From assembly GCA_046154665.1 (NCBI GenBank), contig JBJXFG010000056.1, forward strand, positions 61,134 through 125,133: 64,000 bases of DNA, read 5' to 3'. This DNA comes from JAFLCM01 sp046154665 (GTDB lineage: Bacteria; Planctomycetota; Phycisphaerae; Phycisphaerales; UBA1924). Positions 8,622 to 17,313 of this stretch are shown here, in pieces; within the stretch, counting starts at the first letter, position 1; each line of letters opens with the position of its first letter. The notes beneath the pieces are model-generated. The model searched no databases, was not told the origin of the DNA, and saw nothing but the letters and a program-made list of their open reading frames with translations. The position numbers and the translations under genes were made by a program.

Positions 8622-10385
8622 CTAATGCACAGCGTCGTGTTTGGGTGGCATGCCGCCGATCAGGTTCAATGCGGTCACGATGTCGGCATGAACCCGCTCA
8701 GGCCGAACGAGCCTTGCCAGAACGTGGTAGTCACGTTTCCGCATCTCGTTCGGGAGGCCGAGTTTCTCGAAGAACTCGTCAAAGACTCGGTCAAGGAACT
8801 CGTCACTCATCTTTGTTCGACCCCACCAGGGATCCTGCTCATCTTCAAGCGCTCGGGGAGGGATCAGCCCGCGCATGACTTCGCGGATGAGATGCTCGCG
8901 TTTGTCGGCATCATGCAGCGCGAACATGTCGTTGGCCGCAGCCCCGCGGGCATACGCCGGAAGTGTGTGGAGAGGATCGATGTAGTTCTCGATCTCTCGG
9001 CGTTCCCACCGAAAGGCGTTGAGTCCTTGGGGCGGCTCGGGTCGATCGCCCGGCCTGTCGTCGCGGTCAAAGATCGCAAGTCCCTTGAGCTCGGGGAGGA
9101 CGTGCCGCAGGGTATCGAAGTGACGGTGCGCGGCGAGTTGATCGTTGCCCACAGGTTTGTGGAACGGTGCCGCGAGAGCATTGATCGCCGCTTTGTGCCC
9201 GACGGAATGGGCGAGAGCCTGCAAGATGGCGAGGTCTGTCGACCCCTCCACATAGAACACCCATCCGACCAGGTCGGCCTGGTGGAAATCGACGAAGCCG
9301 ACCTCTTTCAGCGAGTTCAGCAGGTGCTTTCGTCTTCGGTCGCTGCGGTCGTCAATCCGCTTGACCCCTTTGTACATGAAGCCGACAACGAGGTCCTTGT
9401 CGGCACCGATCTCGAGAACCTTCTCAGAGTGGCTCGCGACGATGACCTGTGACCCGAGGTCCTCAGCGGTCTCGGTCAGCAAGCGGTAGGCTTGCTGTTG
9501 TCGGAGGACTTCGAGGTGGGCATCGGGTTCATCAAACAACAGAACCGAGCCCGGGTTCGCGTGGAGGTGGCACAGCAACAAGAGAGTCTGCAGGAGGCCG
9601 CGTCCGGCGCAGCTGATGTCCAATCGGGCCCCTCCGGGATCGTCGTAGGTGAGCAGGAGTTCGGCGTTCTCGGTGAACTCCGGTGCGTGCAAACTCACCT
9701 TGAAGAGGTCCTTGAGCGCCGCCGAGATCGTTTCCCAGCGTTCCGGGTGCCTTTCGTCGTTCGACATGCGGTAGCACAGGTTTCGCAGCACCTGGCCGGT
9801 CTGGCCTTGTCCGACGAGCAGGTTGATCTCGCCGGGCTGTTTGAGGAACTCTCGATCGGACAGGCCCGACATAGGGGGCAGATAAGCAACCCGAATGTCG
9901 GCGGCTTCGTCGGGCATGGGCATCCGCCGGGGCGCTTCGTCCGGCCCGTTGACGCGAAGGGGCCGGCAATAGATCGACTCCTCGTTTGCATAGTCGAACT
10001 CGAGCCCGCACGCCCATTGCCGGTCCGCCGTCACGCCCTCGACGACAATGTCAATGAAGACATCAACCGTCGACTTGACAGTCTTCCCACTCTTCTGTCT
10101 CGGTGCTGATGAGTGTGCTCTCAGGTCACGCCACAGCATCTTGGCGTTGGGCACCTGGGCCGCGAAGATGTCCTTTCGGTTGATCGCAACCCCGGGACGC
10201 CGCTCCGCCTTGCTGTCGGACCGTCGTTCGTTCCATCGTCGAACACCCAGTTCCCACAGCGCAAGCGCCTGGAGTGCCGTGGTCTTTCCGGAGTTGTTGG
10301 GACCGACGAAAACCACGGCCCGACCGAGCTCGATCTCGACCGCTTCGAACCGCTTGAAGTTCCGGATGGTCACCTTGGTCAGCAT
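8622..10385 (-). CDS. OLD-family ATP-dependent nuclease (AAA ATPase + TOPRIM)
   Basis: A 587-residue protein. The N-terminal SMC/RecF-like ATPase starts MLTKVTIRNFKRFEAVEIELG, with Walker A GPNNSGKTT (about residues 29-37), an ABC-signature-like SCAGRGLLQ and Walker B LLFDEPDAHLE. A C-terminal TOPRIM domain follows, with the acidic residues of FYVEGSTD (about 377) and IFDRDDR (about 435). This is the architecture of phage P2 OLD and related defence nucleases. No UvrD-like helicase is adjacent, so it is not a Gabija pair and fits a single-gene OLD. Both neighbours are housekeeping genes in other directions. A defence role is inferred from the family. Confidence 0.88.
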   Translation of the reverse strand: MLTKVTIRNFKRFEAVEIELGRAVVFVGPNNSGKTTALQALALWELGVRRWNERRSDSKAERRPGVAINRKDIFAAQVPNAKMLWRDLRAHSSAPRQKSGKTVKSTVDVFIDIVVEGVTADRQWACGLEFDYANEESIYCRPLRVNGPDEAPRRMPMPDEAADIRVAYLPPMSGLSDREFLKQPGEINLLVGQGQTGQVLRNLCYRMSNDERHPERWETISAALKDLFKVSLHAPEFTENAELLLTYDDPGGARLDISCAGRGLLQTLLLLCHLHANPGSVLLFDEPDAHLEVLRQQQAYRLLTETAEDLGSQVIVASHSEKVLEIGADKDLVVGFMYKGVKRIDDRSDRRRKHLLNSLKEVGFVDFHQADLVGWVFYVEGSTDLAILQALAHSVGHKAAINALAAPFHKPVGNDQLAAHRHFDTLRHVLPELKGLAIFDRDDRPGDRPEPPQGLNAFRWERREIENYIDPLHTLPAYARGAAANDMFALHDADKREHLIREVMRGLIPPRALEDEQDPWWGRTKMSDEFLDRVFDEFFEKLGLPNEMRKRDYHVLARLVRPERVHADIVTALNLIGGMPPKHDAVH

Positions 10386-10438
10386 CGACCGGGAAGCCTA
10401 GCACACCGTCAGGGCCACATCCGTCGGTGTGTTCGCGC

Positions 10439-11599
10439 TCAGTTCTTCTCCAGCACCTTCAAGAGCGCCGCCGCCGCCGAGCACCGCACCATCAGGTTTT
10501 CGTCGTCGAGCATCTTTTCAAGCCGGTTGAGGCTCGGGTTGAGGGTCTGCTTGCTGGCGGTGGCGCCCAGCACGAACGCAGCCTGAGCGCGGGCCGAAAT
10601 CTCGGGGTCCCGGGCGTACATGTCGCCCACATACCACCCGCCGAAGTAGCCCATCTTGGCCAACGCCGCGGCACACGCGAGGCGGAGCTCGCGCGGCTGG
10701 AGGTAGGTTCCATCGCGCGGGTCGGGTGTCTTGGGGGCGTTTGCCGGCTGCTGCTCGATGAGGTTCACCAGCTGGCTCACGGCCTTCTCGATCTTCACTT
10801 CGCCGATGATCTGGGCGGCGAGCACCGCGGCCTCAAAGTCTTCGCGCGATGACGGGTAGAGCGCCGCTTCGAGCGTGTCGCCGGCGGGCTTGTCGCCGAG
10901 TTTCACCATCGCCTCGGCGAGTTGGAGGCGGAACAGACGCACGCTCGCCGGCGCGTCGCTGGGCGCGGGCTGACGGGCGGCGTCGCGGAGCATCGGGATC
11001 GCCGAGGGGTTGCCCAGTTCGCCCAGGATGAACGCGGCGTTGGCGCGCGAACGAGCGTCGCCGTTCATCAGCAGCGCCGAAAGCTCGGTCTGGTCCACGC
11101 TGTGGCCGGTGCGGACCAATGCAAAAACGGCAGCGGCACGCACCGAAGGATCGGGGTCGCGCAGCAGAGGCTTCACGAGCGGGGCGGAGGCCTTGAGTTT
11201 GAGTCTTCCGACGGTCATGGCGGCGGTGAAGCGCACGCCGAGGTTCTCATCAGCGAGCCCGGCGCGGACCAACGGCTCGCACCGCGAGGGCGCGGGCTGC
11301 ATGCCCTCGATCGCATTGGCGCGAAGAAGAGCATTGTCGGAACGGGCCATGTCCTGCAGCAGCGCGAGGCAGCGCTCACGGAGCTGCGACTTCTCGACAT
11401 TGGTGTACGGCTTGACGTTTTCGAGGCGCAGACCGCCGCCCGAGGCACCCGCTGCGCCGGGAGTCGTCCCGGTCGAGCCCGGACTGGTCGGCCTACCGCT
11501 CCCCGAGGGGCCGCCCAGACCGCCGCCGGAGGGCTGCGCGAAGGCGACACCTGCAAGGAGAACGGTGGCGGCGGCGGTGAAACGGCGGGTGGTCTTCAT
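10439..11599 (-). CDS. Exported HEAT-repeat protein
   Basis: A 386-residue protein starting MKTTRRFTAAATVLLAGVAFAQ, a good Sec signal peptide, followed by a Gly/Ser/Thr/Pro-rich linker. It then has repeated helical pairs such as LLQDMARSDNALLRANAIEGM, RFTAAMTVGRLK, PSVRAAAVFALVRTG and RANAAFILGELGNPSAIPMLRDAA, typical of HEAT repeats used for protein binding. The ATG at 11599 is preferred over the longer frame because it exposes the signal peptide. The role is unknown; it probably acts in the periplasm. Confidence 0.85.
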   Translation of the reverse strand: MKTTRRFTAAATVLLAGVAFAQPSGGGLGGPSGSGRPTSPGSTGTTPGAAGASGGGLRLENVKPYTNVEKSQLRERCLALLQDMARSDNALLRANAIEGMQPAPSRCEPLVRAGLADENLGVRFTAAMTVGRLKLKASAPLVKPLLRDPDPSVRAAAVFALVRTGHSVDQTELSALLMNGDARSRANAAFILGELGNPSAIPMLRDAARQPAPSDAPASVRLFRLQLAEAMVKLGDKPAGDTLEAALYPSSREDFEAAVLAAQIIGEVKIEKAVSQLVNLIEQQPANAPKTPDPRDGTYLQPRELRLACAAALAKMGYFGGWYVGDMYARDPEISARAQAAFVLGATASKQTLNPSLNRLEKMLDDENLMVRCSAAAALLKVLEKN

Positions 11600-11939
11600 A
11601 GGGGTGGTACGCGGGGCAGGGGCGGGGCGTTCGGTGAAGGGTAGTCCTACCTCTATCGGTTCGAGCGGAAAAAGACGTGGAAAGGAGGGCAACCGGAGCA
11701 GCCCGCCCGTCCCCGACGGGTCCGATGTCTTGATCCGACCCTTCGCAAAGCCCCAAGGGTGGCTGCGTCACGCCTGGGAACCGCTCTCGCGCCGTGGGAG
11801 CGCTTTCTGCGCGGCTTGAGCGGACCATCGCAGAGCCGACGGCGCGAGCCGTCGGTCCCAAGCCCGCGAAACCTCGCACACTTCGGACCGACCACTCGCG
11901 CGGTCGGCTCTGCGCCGCCACATTTGCGCGGAAAGCGCG
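11600..11939. other. Gene-free stretch carrying REP-like elements
   Basis: There are 340 bp between the signal peptide of the HEAT protein and the lnt stop. I see no credible coding frame. It holds a pair of REP-like palindromes (11831-11913) and probably the HEAT-protein promoter, which I could not place. Confidence 0.6.
11831..11913. repeat. REP-like pair (CAGAGCCGACSGCGC family)
   Basis: The first element has an 8-bp stem, CCGACGGC (11836-11843) and GCCGTCGG (11848-11855), with a GCGA loop, preceded by CAGAG. A second element in inverted orientation ends GGTCGGCTCTG (11902-11912). The same element type recurs at 22985, 32246, 54993 and 55046, always between genes. Confidence 0.85.
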
Positions 11940-13724
11940 CTAGCGGCGCGTGCGCCAGCCGAGCCACGCCCGCGCGAAGATCAGGAGTGTGCCCAGGGTG
12001 GGCAGCAGCACCTCAAGCAATCGAGGCAGCCACGGCGGTCGTGCCCCATCGGGCGGCTGGACCACGTTGACCGTCACGCTCATCGCCCCCTCGACCAACG
12101 CCCCGTGGGCGGGGCGGGGGGGGGCAAGGGAGTCGTCGAGCGGCTCGGCGTCGTTGGGCCCGAGCTGGCGCAAGCGGCCCGAAGCATCGATGAAGCAGGA
12201 CGCGCCCGAGTTGGCGGCCCGGATCATCGGCACGCCGAGTTCGACGCAGCGCCAGCGGGCCGCGAGCAGGTGGTTGAGGCGTGCCGTCACGGATTCGCCG
12301 AGCCACGCGTCGTTGCTCAGGTTGGCGATGAGCCCCGCGCGGGGGAGCGAGCCGTCGCGGGGGTACACCTGGTCACGCACCACATGCGGGATCGTGGCCT
12401 CGAAGCAGATCGGCACGGCGACATGCAACGGAGCGCGGCCCTCACCCAGCGGGATCGCCAGCGGCCGAGCGATGCCCCGCGAAAGGTCGAACGTCATGCC
12501 GCTGGCACCCAGCGCCAGGAGCCGTTGTTCGAGCCAGGGCCAGTTCGAGATCAGCGGCATCGTCTCGCCAAAGGGCGTGAGGTGGACCTTGTCGGTGCGT
12601 TCCGGCTGGACCGCGCCTTCCCTGATGAGGAACGCGGAGTTGAAGGTGCGGTCGAACTGGAACATCGGCATGCCCGGTTCTTGGCTGATGGTGAACCCTT
12701 CGGCGGCGGTCGCGCCGACGACCATCGGCACGCCGAGGTCACGCTGGATGCGAACCAGGTCGTCGTACCAACCGGTGAGCGGGTAGTTGTGAGCGCGGTA
12801 GCCCAGGCCCGAGGCACGCTCGGCCTCGACCACCTCGGGTGAGAGCGAAGTGCCGGGGAATGAGGTCTCGGGCCAGAAAATCGCGTCTGGCTTGGTCGAA
12901 CCAGGTTCGTCATCGATGTGGGCGGCCTCGGACGTGAGACGCAACGCCGCGGAGAAGTCCGCCATGCGCTGCTCGAAAGGGGGCGACATCTTGTTGGACT
13001 GCGGCACGTTGGTCTGGACGGCGGCGAGACGCAGGGTCTGCGACCGGTCGTCGCCAGCCCAGCCGGACGGTCGGAAAGGCAGCAACAGAAGGATGAAAAC
13101 GACGAGCAGCACGACGCCGAGCCGGATTTGCCTAGCCGGGGCGCGGACGCCGGGGCGATAGGTGGTGGCAACTTCGGCTACGACGAGCGCCACGGCGGAA
13201 CCGAAGGCGGCGGCGAGCAACGACGGCGCGTGCAGGCCGAACCACGGCGCCAGCAGCGTCGCCGACGAATCGATCAGCGGCTGGCCGACGAGGTACCACG
13301 CGTACCCGTCCCACACCCACTGGGCGCGCACGGACTCGATGACAGTCCACACAATCGCCGGCAACATGATGCGGGCCCACGGCACGTGGGCACCCTCGGG
13401 CAGCGGAACGCGCGACATCACCCACACAAACAGCCCCGGCCACAGCGAGAGATACACCAGCAGCACCGGCAGCCCGGCCTCGGTGATCGCGCCGATGTAC
13501 CAGTGTGTGAAAGCCCAGAACGGCAGCGAACCCAGCGCGACGCCGAGCGCGCGGCGCCGATGGTTCGTCACGTTCCGCGCCGCAAGCACCAGCGGCGTGA
13601 TCGCCACCAGCGCGAACGGCCACAGCCCCGGGCGCGGGAACGCCAGCGCCATGAGCCCGGCGTGAGCAAGGCCGGCGAGGATGCCGGCGCGGAACTGGGA
13701 TGCTGCGCGGTTCCCGATCGTCAC
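11940..13724 (-). CDS. lnt: Apolipoprotein N-acyltransferase
   Basis: Adds the third acyl chain to the N-terminal Cys of lipoproteins in the inner membrane. The 594-residue protein has an N-terminal multi-span membrane half (from GILAGLAHAGLMALAF) and a periplasmic nitrilase domain. The catalytic triad is visible: Glu in FWPETSFPG, Lys in TDKVHLTPFGE and Cys in VPICFEATIPHV. A last transmembrane helix precedes the basic C-terminus. The start is GTG at 13724; the MATE gene begins divergently 16 bp away. The window's several lipobox proteins are its expected clients. Confidence 0.95.
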   Translation of the reverse strand: MTIGNRAASQFRAGILAGLAHAGLMALAFPRPGLWPFALVAITPLVLAARNVTNHRRRALGVALGSLPFWAFTHWYIGAITEAGLPVLLVYLSLWPGLFVWVMSRVPLPEGAHVPWARIMLPAIVWTVIESVRAQWVWDGYAWYLVGQPLIDSSATLLAPWFGLHAPSLLAAAFGSAVALVVAEVATTYRPGVRAPARQIRLGVVLLVVFILLLLPFRPSGWAGDDRSQTLRLAAVQTNVPQSNKMSPPFEQRMADFSAALRLTSEAAHIDDEPGSTKPDAIFWPETSFPGTSLSPEVVEAERASGLGYRAHNYPLTGWYDDLVRIQRDLGVPMVVGATAAEGFTISQEPGMPMFQFDRTFNSAFLIREGAVQPERTDKVHLTPFGETMPLISNWPWLEQRLLALGASGMTFDLSRGIARPLAIPLGEGRAPLHVAVPICFEATIPHVVRDQVYPRDGSLPRAGLIANLSNDAWLGESVTARLNHLLAARWRCVELGVPMIRAANSGASCFIDASGRLRQLGPNDAEPLDDSLAPPRPAHGALVEGAMSVTVNVVQPPDGARPPWLPRLLEVLLPTLGTLLIFARAWLGWRTRR

Positions 13725-13740
13725 GGGTGGAGTGTATTGG

Positions 13741-15309
13741 ATGGTCGCGCGAGAGCGCCCCGCACCTACACTCCCCGCCTTGTCCAGCGAAAATCAGACA
13801 TCTTCCGGCCTGGAATCGGCGGTGGCGCGCTCCTCGGGCGTCGGCGCGGGGGTGCTGCCCGCGCCCGAGCGCTCGCCCCTGGCCGAGATGCTCCGCATCG
13901 CCATGCCCACCGTGCTGGGCATGCTGTCGTACACCATCATGCAGTTTGTCGACAAGTACTTCTGCGCCCAACTGGGCGTCGAAGAACTCGCCGCGGCGGG
14001 CAACGGCGGCGTGGCGGCGTGGTTCCCGTGCTCGGTCATGGCGGCGCTGCTCGGGGTGGTCAACACGTTTGTGTCACAGAACCTCGGCGCGGGAACGCCT
14101 GAAAAAGGCAGCGCCTACGCGTGGACCGGCCTTTGGATGTCGCTGGTGGCGTGGGTGGTGGTGCTGCTGCCATACGCCTTCTGGCTGCCCGAGGTGTTCG
14201 CTTCGATGCGCTGGCTCTTTGGCTTGGGCGAGGTCAGCGCCAAGGTGGCCGAACTCGAGTCCGGCTACGCGCGCGTGCTGATGGTTGGCATGGTCATCAC
14301 CCTGTGGGCCCGTGGGGTGGCCCAGTTCTTCTACGGCATGCACCGGCCCGTCGTCGTCACCGTCGGCGTGGTGCTCGGCAACATCGTCAACTTCGTGCTC
14401 ACCTACGCGCTGGTCTTCGGCAAGTGGGGCCTGCCGGAGTGGGGCGTGGTGGGCAGCGCCGTCGGCACCGTGATCGGCACGATGGTCGAACTCGCCGTGC
14501 CGATGGCCGTGTTCCTCTCGGCGAAGTTCAATACGCTCTACGGCACGCGCCGCGCCTGGCGGCCCTCGATGAGCGCGGTGCGCGACATCACCCGCGTCGG
14601 CTGGCCGGCGGGCATGATGTTCGGCAACGAGATGGTCTGCTGGTGGATCTTCATGTCGGGATTCGTGGCCCAGTTCGGGGCGGCCCACAACGCGGCGTCG
14701 TGGATCACCCTGCAGTACATGCACCTCTCGTTCATGCCCGCCGTGGGGATGTCGATCGCCGTGCAGGCGATGGTGGGCAAGGCCATCGGCGCGGGCGACC
14801 CAGACCTGGCCCGAGCGCGGGCGCGGCTTGGCACATGGGTGACCATCGCCTATATGGGCGCGTGCGCCCTGGTCATGGTCGTGTTCCGGGTGCCCTTGGT
14901 GGAACTCTTCGTGAACCACGCGCCCGCTGGGGGCGCGTCCGAACTCAGCAACGCCGACCCCGAACTCGTGCTGATGATCGGCGGGCAACTGCTGATCCTG
15001 GCAGCGGTGTTCCAGATGTTCGACGCCGTGGGCATCACCATGATCGGCGCCCTCCGCGGCGCCGGCGACACCCTCTGGCCCGGGGTGATGACGGTCGTCC
15101 TGGCGTGGGGCCTCATCATCGGCGGCGGCAAACTCATCACCGAGCTGCGCCCCGAGTGGGGCGCGCTAGGCCCGTGGATCGGCGCGGCGGCGTACATCAT
15201 CGCCTTCGCGCTGGCCATGGCCTGGCGCTGGAAGAGCGGGAAGTGGCGCTCGATGAAGATCGTCGAGAGCGCGGGGGGGGACGGGGGCGCGACGGTCGCG
15301 GCGCACTGA
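13741..15309 (+). CDS. MATE-family efflux transporter
   Basis: A 522-residue polytopic membrane protein with two homologous halves of six helices, as in Na+- or H+-driven multidrug and toxin extrusion exporters. Diagnostic stretches are PTVLGMLSYTIMQFVDKYFCAQLGVEELAAAGNG in the first half and the matching VGWPAGMMFGNEMVCWWIF in the second. The ATG at 13741, just beyond the lnt start, has GGTGGAG upstream; a TTG at 13782 is possible. The substrate cannot be told from sequence. Confidence 0.92.
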   Translation: MVARERPAPTLPALSSENQTSSGLESAVARSSGVGAGVLPAPERSPLAEMLRIAMPTVLGMLSYTIMQFVDKYFCAQLGVEELAAAGNGGVAAWFPCSVMAALLGVVNTFVSQNLGAGTPEKGSAYAWTGLWMSLVAWVVVLLPYAFWLPEVFASMRWLFGLGEVSAKVAELESGYARVLMVGMVITLWARGVAQFFYGMHRPVVVTVGVVLGNIVNFVLTYALVFGKWGLPEWGVVGSAVGTVIGTMVELAVPMAVFLSAKFNTLYGTRRAWRPSMSAVRDITRVGWPAGMMFGNEMVCWWIFMSGFVAQFGAAHNAASWITLQYMHLSFMPAVGMSIAVQAMVGKAIGAGDPDLARARARLGTWVTIAYMGACALVMVVFRVPLVELFVNHAPAGGASELSNADPELVLMIGGQLLILAAVFQMFDAVGITMIGALRGAGDTLWPGVMTVVLAWGLIIGGGKLITELRPEWGALGPWIGAAAYIIAFALAMAWRWKSGKWRSMKIVESAGGDGGATVAAH

Positions 15310-15313
15310 CGAG

Positions 15314-15409
15314 TGGCATGCTCAAACTTCGTGTTTGAGCATGCTCTTCAGGATGACCAGACGTGTCGGAAAAGACAGCATGCTCAAACAAGAAGTTTGA
15401 GCATGCCAC
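15314..15409. repeat. Paired REP-like palindromes (GCATGCTCAAAC family)
   Basis: Two hairpins with perfect 12-bp arms GCATGCTCAAAC/GTTTGAGCATGC lie at 15316-15344 (5-base loop TTCGT) and 15378-15406 (loop AAGAA). The outermost 18 bases of the block are also perfect inverted copies of each other (15314-15331 and 15392-15409), so the two hairpins are arranged head to head. It lies between convergent stops and may also stop transcription in both directions. Confidence 0.9.
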
Positions 15410-15440
15410 CCTGAAATTGCTCACTGCTCTGAACGCCGCG

Positions 15441-16151
15441 TTACTGGCAAGGCTGCCCGAATCGACCCAGGAAGAACGTGAGGTCGGGGGTCGAGACCAC
15501 GCCGTCGTTGTTGAAGTCGGCCAGGCAGGCCAGCGTTCCAGACTCGATGTTGATGCTGGCGGCGGTGACGGTGCCGGTGTCGAAGATCGTGCCGTCGAAC
15601 ACGCGGAGTTCCCACACGCCCGCGGCGGAGAGTCGGCGGAACGGAGCGTCGAGCGCCGCGATCGTGTCCGGGCTGTTGTTGGGGTCGAACGTCAAAGCGC
15701 TGTAGAGGCCCGATGGCACCACGGTGGAGTCGCCCAGCGGGGCGGCCACGCTGTCCATGTTGTTGGCTTCGAGGGTGAAGACGTAGGTGCCGTTGAGGTT
15801 CGAATCGTGCCCGCCGGGGTCGAGCGTGGTGGCCCCGAGGCGCTCGAAGACGGGGCTGACGACGGTGCCGCCGCCGCCGGTGGGCGTGAAGCGGAGTTCC
15901 ATTTTGACGTCGCCCATCCACGTGTGATTCATGGTGACCGAGAGCGTGACGCGCTCGATGAGGCCCTCGGCATCAGAAGTCACGGTGAGGGTGCGGGGCA
16001 GGCCGTAGCTGCCAGGGGTGCCGGAAGTGCCGTCGGGGATGGCCCCGGTGCCGGTCATGGCGAAGGCCTTGCCGCTCGCCGCGGGGGCGGCGGCGAGTGC
16101 GGAAAGGACGGCGGCGGAAACAACGGCGCGGGCGCGCGAAGTCACGATCAT
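15441..16151 (-). CDS. Secreted P-domain-like protein with dockerin-like tail
   Basis: 236 residues. The N-terminal signal peptide is MIVTSRARAVVSAAVLSALAAAPAAS. A beta-rich module resembling the proprotein-convertase P domain follows (TLTVTSDAEGLIERVTLSVTMNHTWMGDVKMELR, closing with GVWELRVFDG and DTGTVTAASINIESG). The protein ends ADFNNDGVVSTPDLTFFLGRF then Cys-Gln, a single dockerin-like half-repeat of the kind attached to secreted planctomycete proteins. GGAGGAG lies before the ATG at 16151. The P-domain call is by pattern; the tail is more certain because a second protein here (50080) shares it. Confidence 0.82.
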   Translation of the reverse strand: MIVTSRARAVVSAAVLSALAAAPAASGKAFAMTGTGAIPDGTSGTPGSYGLPRTLTVTSDAEGLIERVTLSVTMNHTWMGDVKMELRFTPTGGGGTVVSPVFERLGATTLDPGGHDSNLNGTYVFTLEANNMDSVAAPLGDSTVVPSGLYSALTFDPNNSPDTIAALDAPFRRLSAAGVWELRVFDGTIFDTGTVTAASINIESGTLACLADFNNDGVVSTPDLTFFLGRFGQPCQ

Positions 16152-16418
16152 GGGAAAACTCCTCCGGCGAAGTGGAAAGCAGGGATGAAATGGAAAGCCT
16201 GTGCCTGACCCATTCAAGATAGCCCGAGGAAGGGCGGGCACAAGCGCTTTGTGCGGGTTTTGCCGGTGGTGAGGCGGAAAAGTGGGGTTCTCGGACGGCT
16301 GACCATGACGGGAGGCCGATCGGGGCGCGTCAGGGTGGCATCCGGGTCGGGCGGGGGCGGTATGGTTCCGGGCGTTGGTTTGGCGTGGTTTGATCTGACA
16401 AGCGAGGCGGTGATCCTG

Positions 16419-17168
16419 ATGGCAACGGCAGTGATGGAACCCGCTTCGAGTGTCACCTCTTCCGGGAGCGCGGGCACCGTCGCCGCCGCGTGCGAGCTGC
16501 GGGCCGTGCGGAAGGTCTATTACAAGCCCGACGGCAGCGTGCTGGTCGAAGCCCTCAAAGGCGTCGACATCGTGGTGCCGCGGGGGCAGTACACAGCCAT
16601 CATGGGGCCTTCGGGCTCGGGCAAGTCCACGCTGATGAACCTCCTCGGCTGCCTCGACCAGCCCACCAGCGGGGCCTATCTGCTCGACGGGCAAGACGTC
16701 GCCCAGATGACCGACGAAGAGCTCAGCGACTACCGCGGCCGCAAGATCGGGTTCGTGTTTCAGGCGTTCAACCTGATCAGCCAGTTGAAGATCGAAGACA
16801 ACGTCGAGGTGCCGCTGTTCTATCAGGGGGTTCCCAAGAGCGAACGGCAGAAGCGGGCGCGGGAAGCGCTGGCGATGGTCGGCCTGGGCGACCGCGTCGG
16901 GCACCGGCCGAGCGAGCTGTCTGGCGGTCAGCAGCAACGGGCGGCGATCGCGCGGGCCCTGGTCACGCGCCCGGTGGTGCTGATGGCCGACGAGCCGACG
17001 GGCAACCTGGATTCGGCGACGGGCGAGGCGATTCTAAAGGTGTTCGAAGACCTGCACGCCACCGGGATGACGATCTTGATGGTCACGCACGATGATCGGA
17101 TCGCGCATCGGTGTCAGCGGGTGGTGCGGCTGCGGGACGGGCTGGTGGAGTCGGATGTTTTGAAGTAG
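16419..17168 (+). CDS. ABC transporter ATP-binding protein (MacB/LolD type)
   Basis: 249 residues. Walker A is GPSGSGKST, the Q-loop is FVFQAFNLISQL, the signature LSGGQQQRAAIARAL, Walker B VVLMADEPTGNLDS and the switch His is in MVTHDDR. The LNLLGCLDQPTSG and EPTGNLDS spacing is that of the MacB/LolD subfamily, which drives lipoprotein release or tripartite efflux. No permease gene is next to it. Several in-frame starts exist; the ATG at 16419 is chosen, with 16362 and 16434 as alternatives. Confidence 0.93.
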   Translation: MATAVMEPASSVTSSGSAGTVAAACELRAVRKVYYKPDGSVLVEALKGVDIVVPRGQYTAIMGPSGSGKSTLMNLLGCLDQPTSGAYLLDGQDVAQMTDEELSDYRGRKIGFVFQAFNLISQLKIEDNVEVPLFYQGVPKSERQKRAREALAMVGLGDRVGHRPSELSGGQQQRAAIARALVTRPVVLMADEPTGNLDSATGEAILKVFEDLHATGMTILMVTHDDRIAHRCQRVVRLRDGLVESDVLK

Positions 17169-17169
17169 C

Positions 17170-17200
17170 GGGAGTCGGGAGTCGGGAGTCGGGAGTGGGG
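17170..17200. repeat. 7-bp tandem repeat (GGGAGTC family)
   Basis: Three perfect GGGAGTC units, one GGGAGTG and a partial unit begin two bases after the ABC ATPase stop. The same unit recurs at 60233 upstream of rplM. Confidence 0.85.
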
Positions 17201-17266
17201 CAGGCATGGAACTGGGGCTTGGAAAGTCGGGGAGATCACTTGACCGGCGCTGGTTGCATGGTGATG

Positions 17267-17303
17267 AAGCCGTCACTGAGCCGCTTTGGGCGAAGTGACG
17301 GAT
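17267..17303. repeat. REP-like element (CCGTCACT...AGTGACGG family)
   Basis: A 37-bp element with inverted arms CCGTCACT and AGTGACGG (one-base asymmetric loop region TGAGCCGCTTTGGGCGA). It is identical at 36 of 37 positions to 26499-26535. It ends about 10 bp before the start of the CCA-adding enzyme gene. Confidence 0.9.
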
Positions 17304-17313
17304 ACCTGCGTGC

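Noticed and set aside
8622..10385. Gabija or other multi-gene defence system
   Set aside because: No UvrD-like helicase or other effector gene adjoins the OLD-family gene; neighbours are rdgB and a HEAT-repeat protein.
13681..13740. Longer start of the MATE gene
   Set aside because: It would overlap the lnt coding start on the other strand and adds residues unlike the family; ATG 13741 suffices.
16213..16262. Hairpin CACAAGCGCTTTGTG followed by GGGTTTTG as a terminator
   Set aside because: No plus-strand gene precedes it and the stem is only five base pairs, so it is more likely to be chance.
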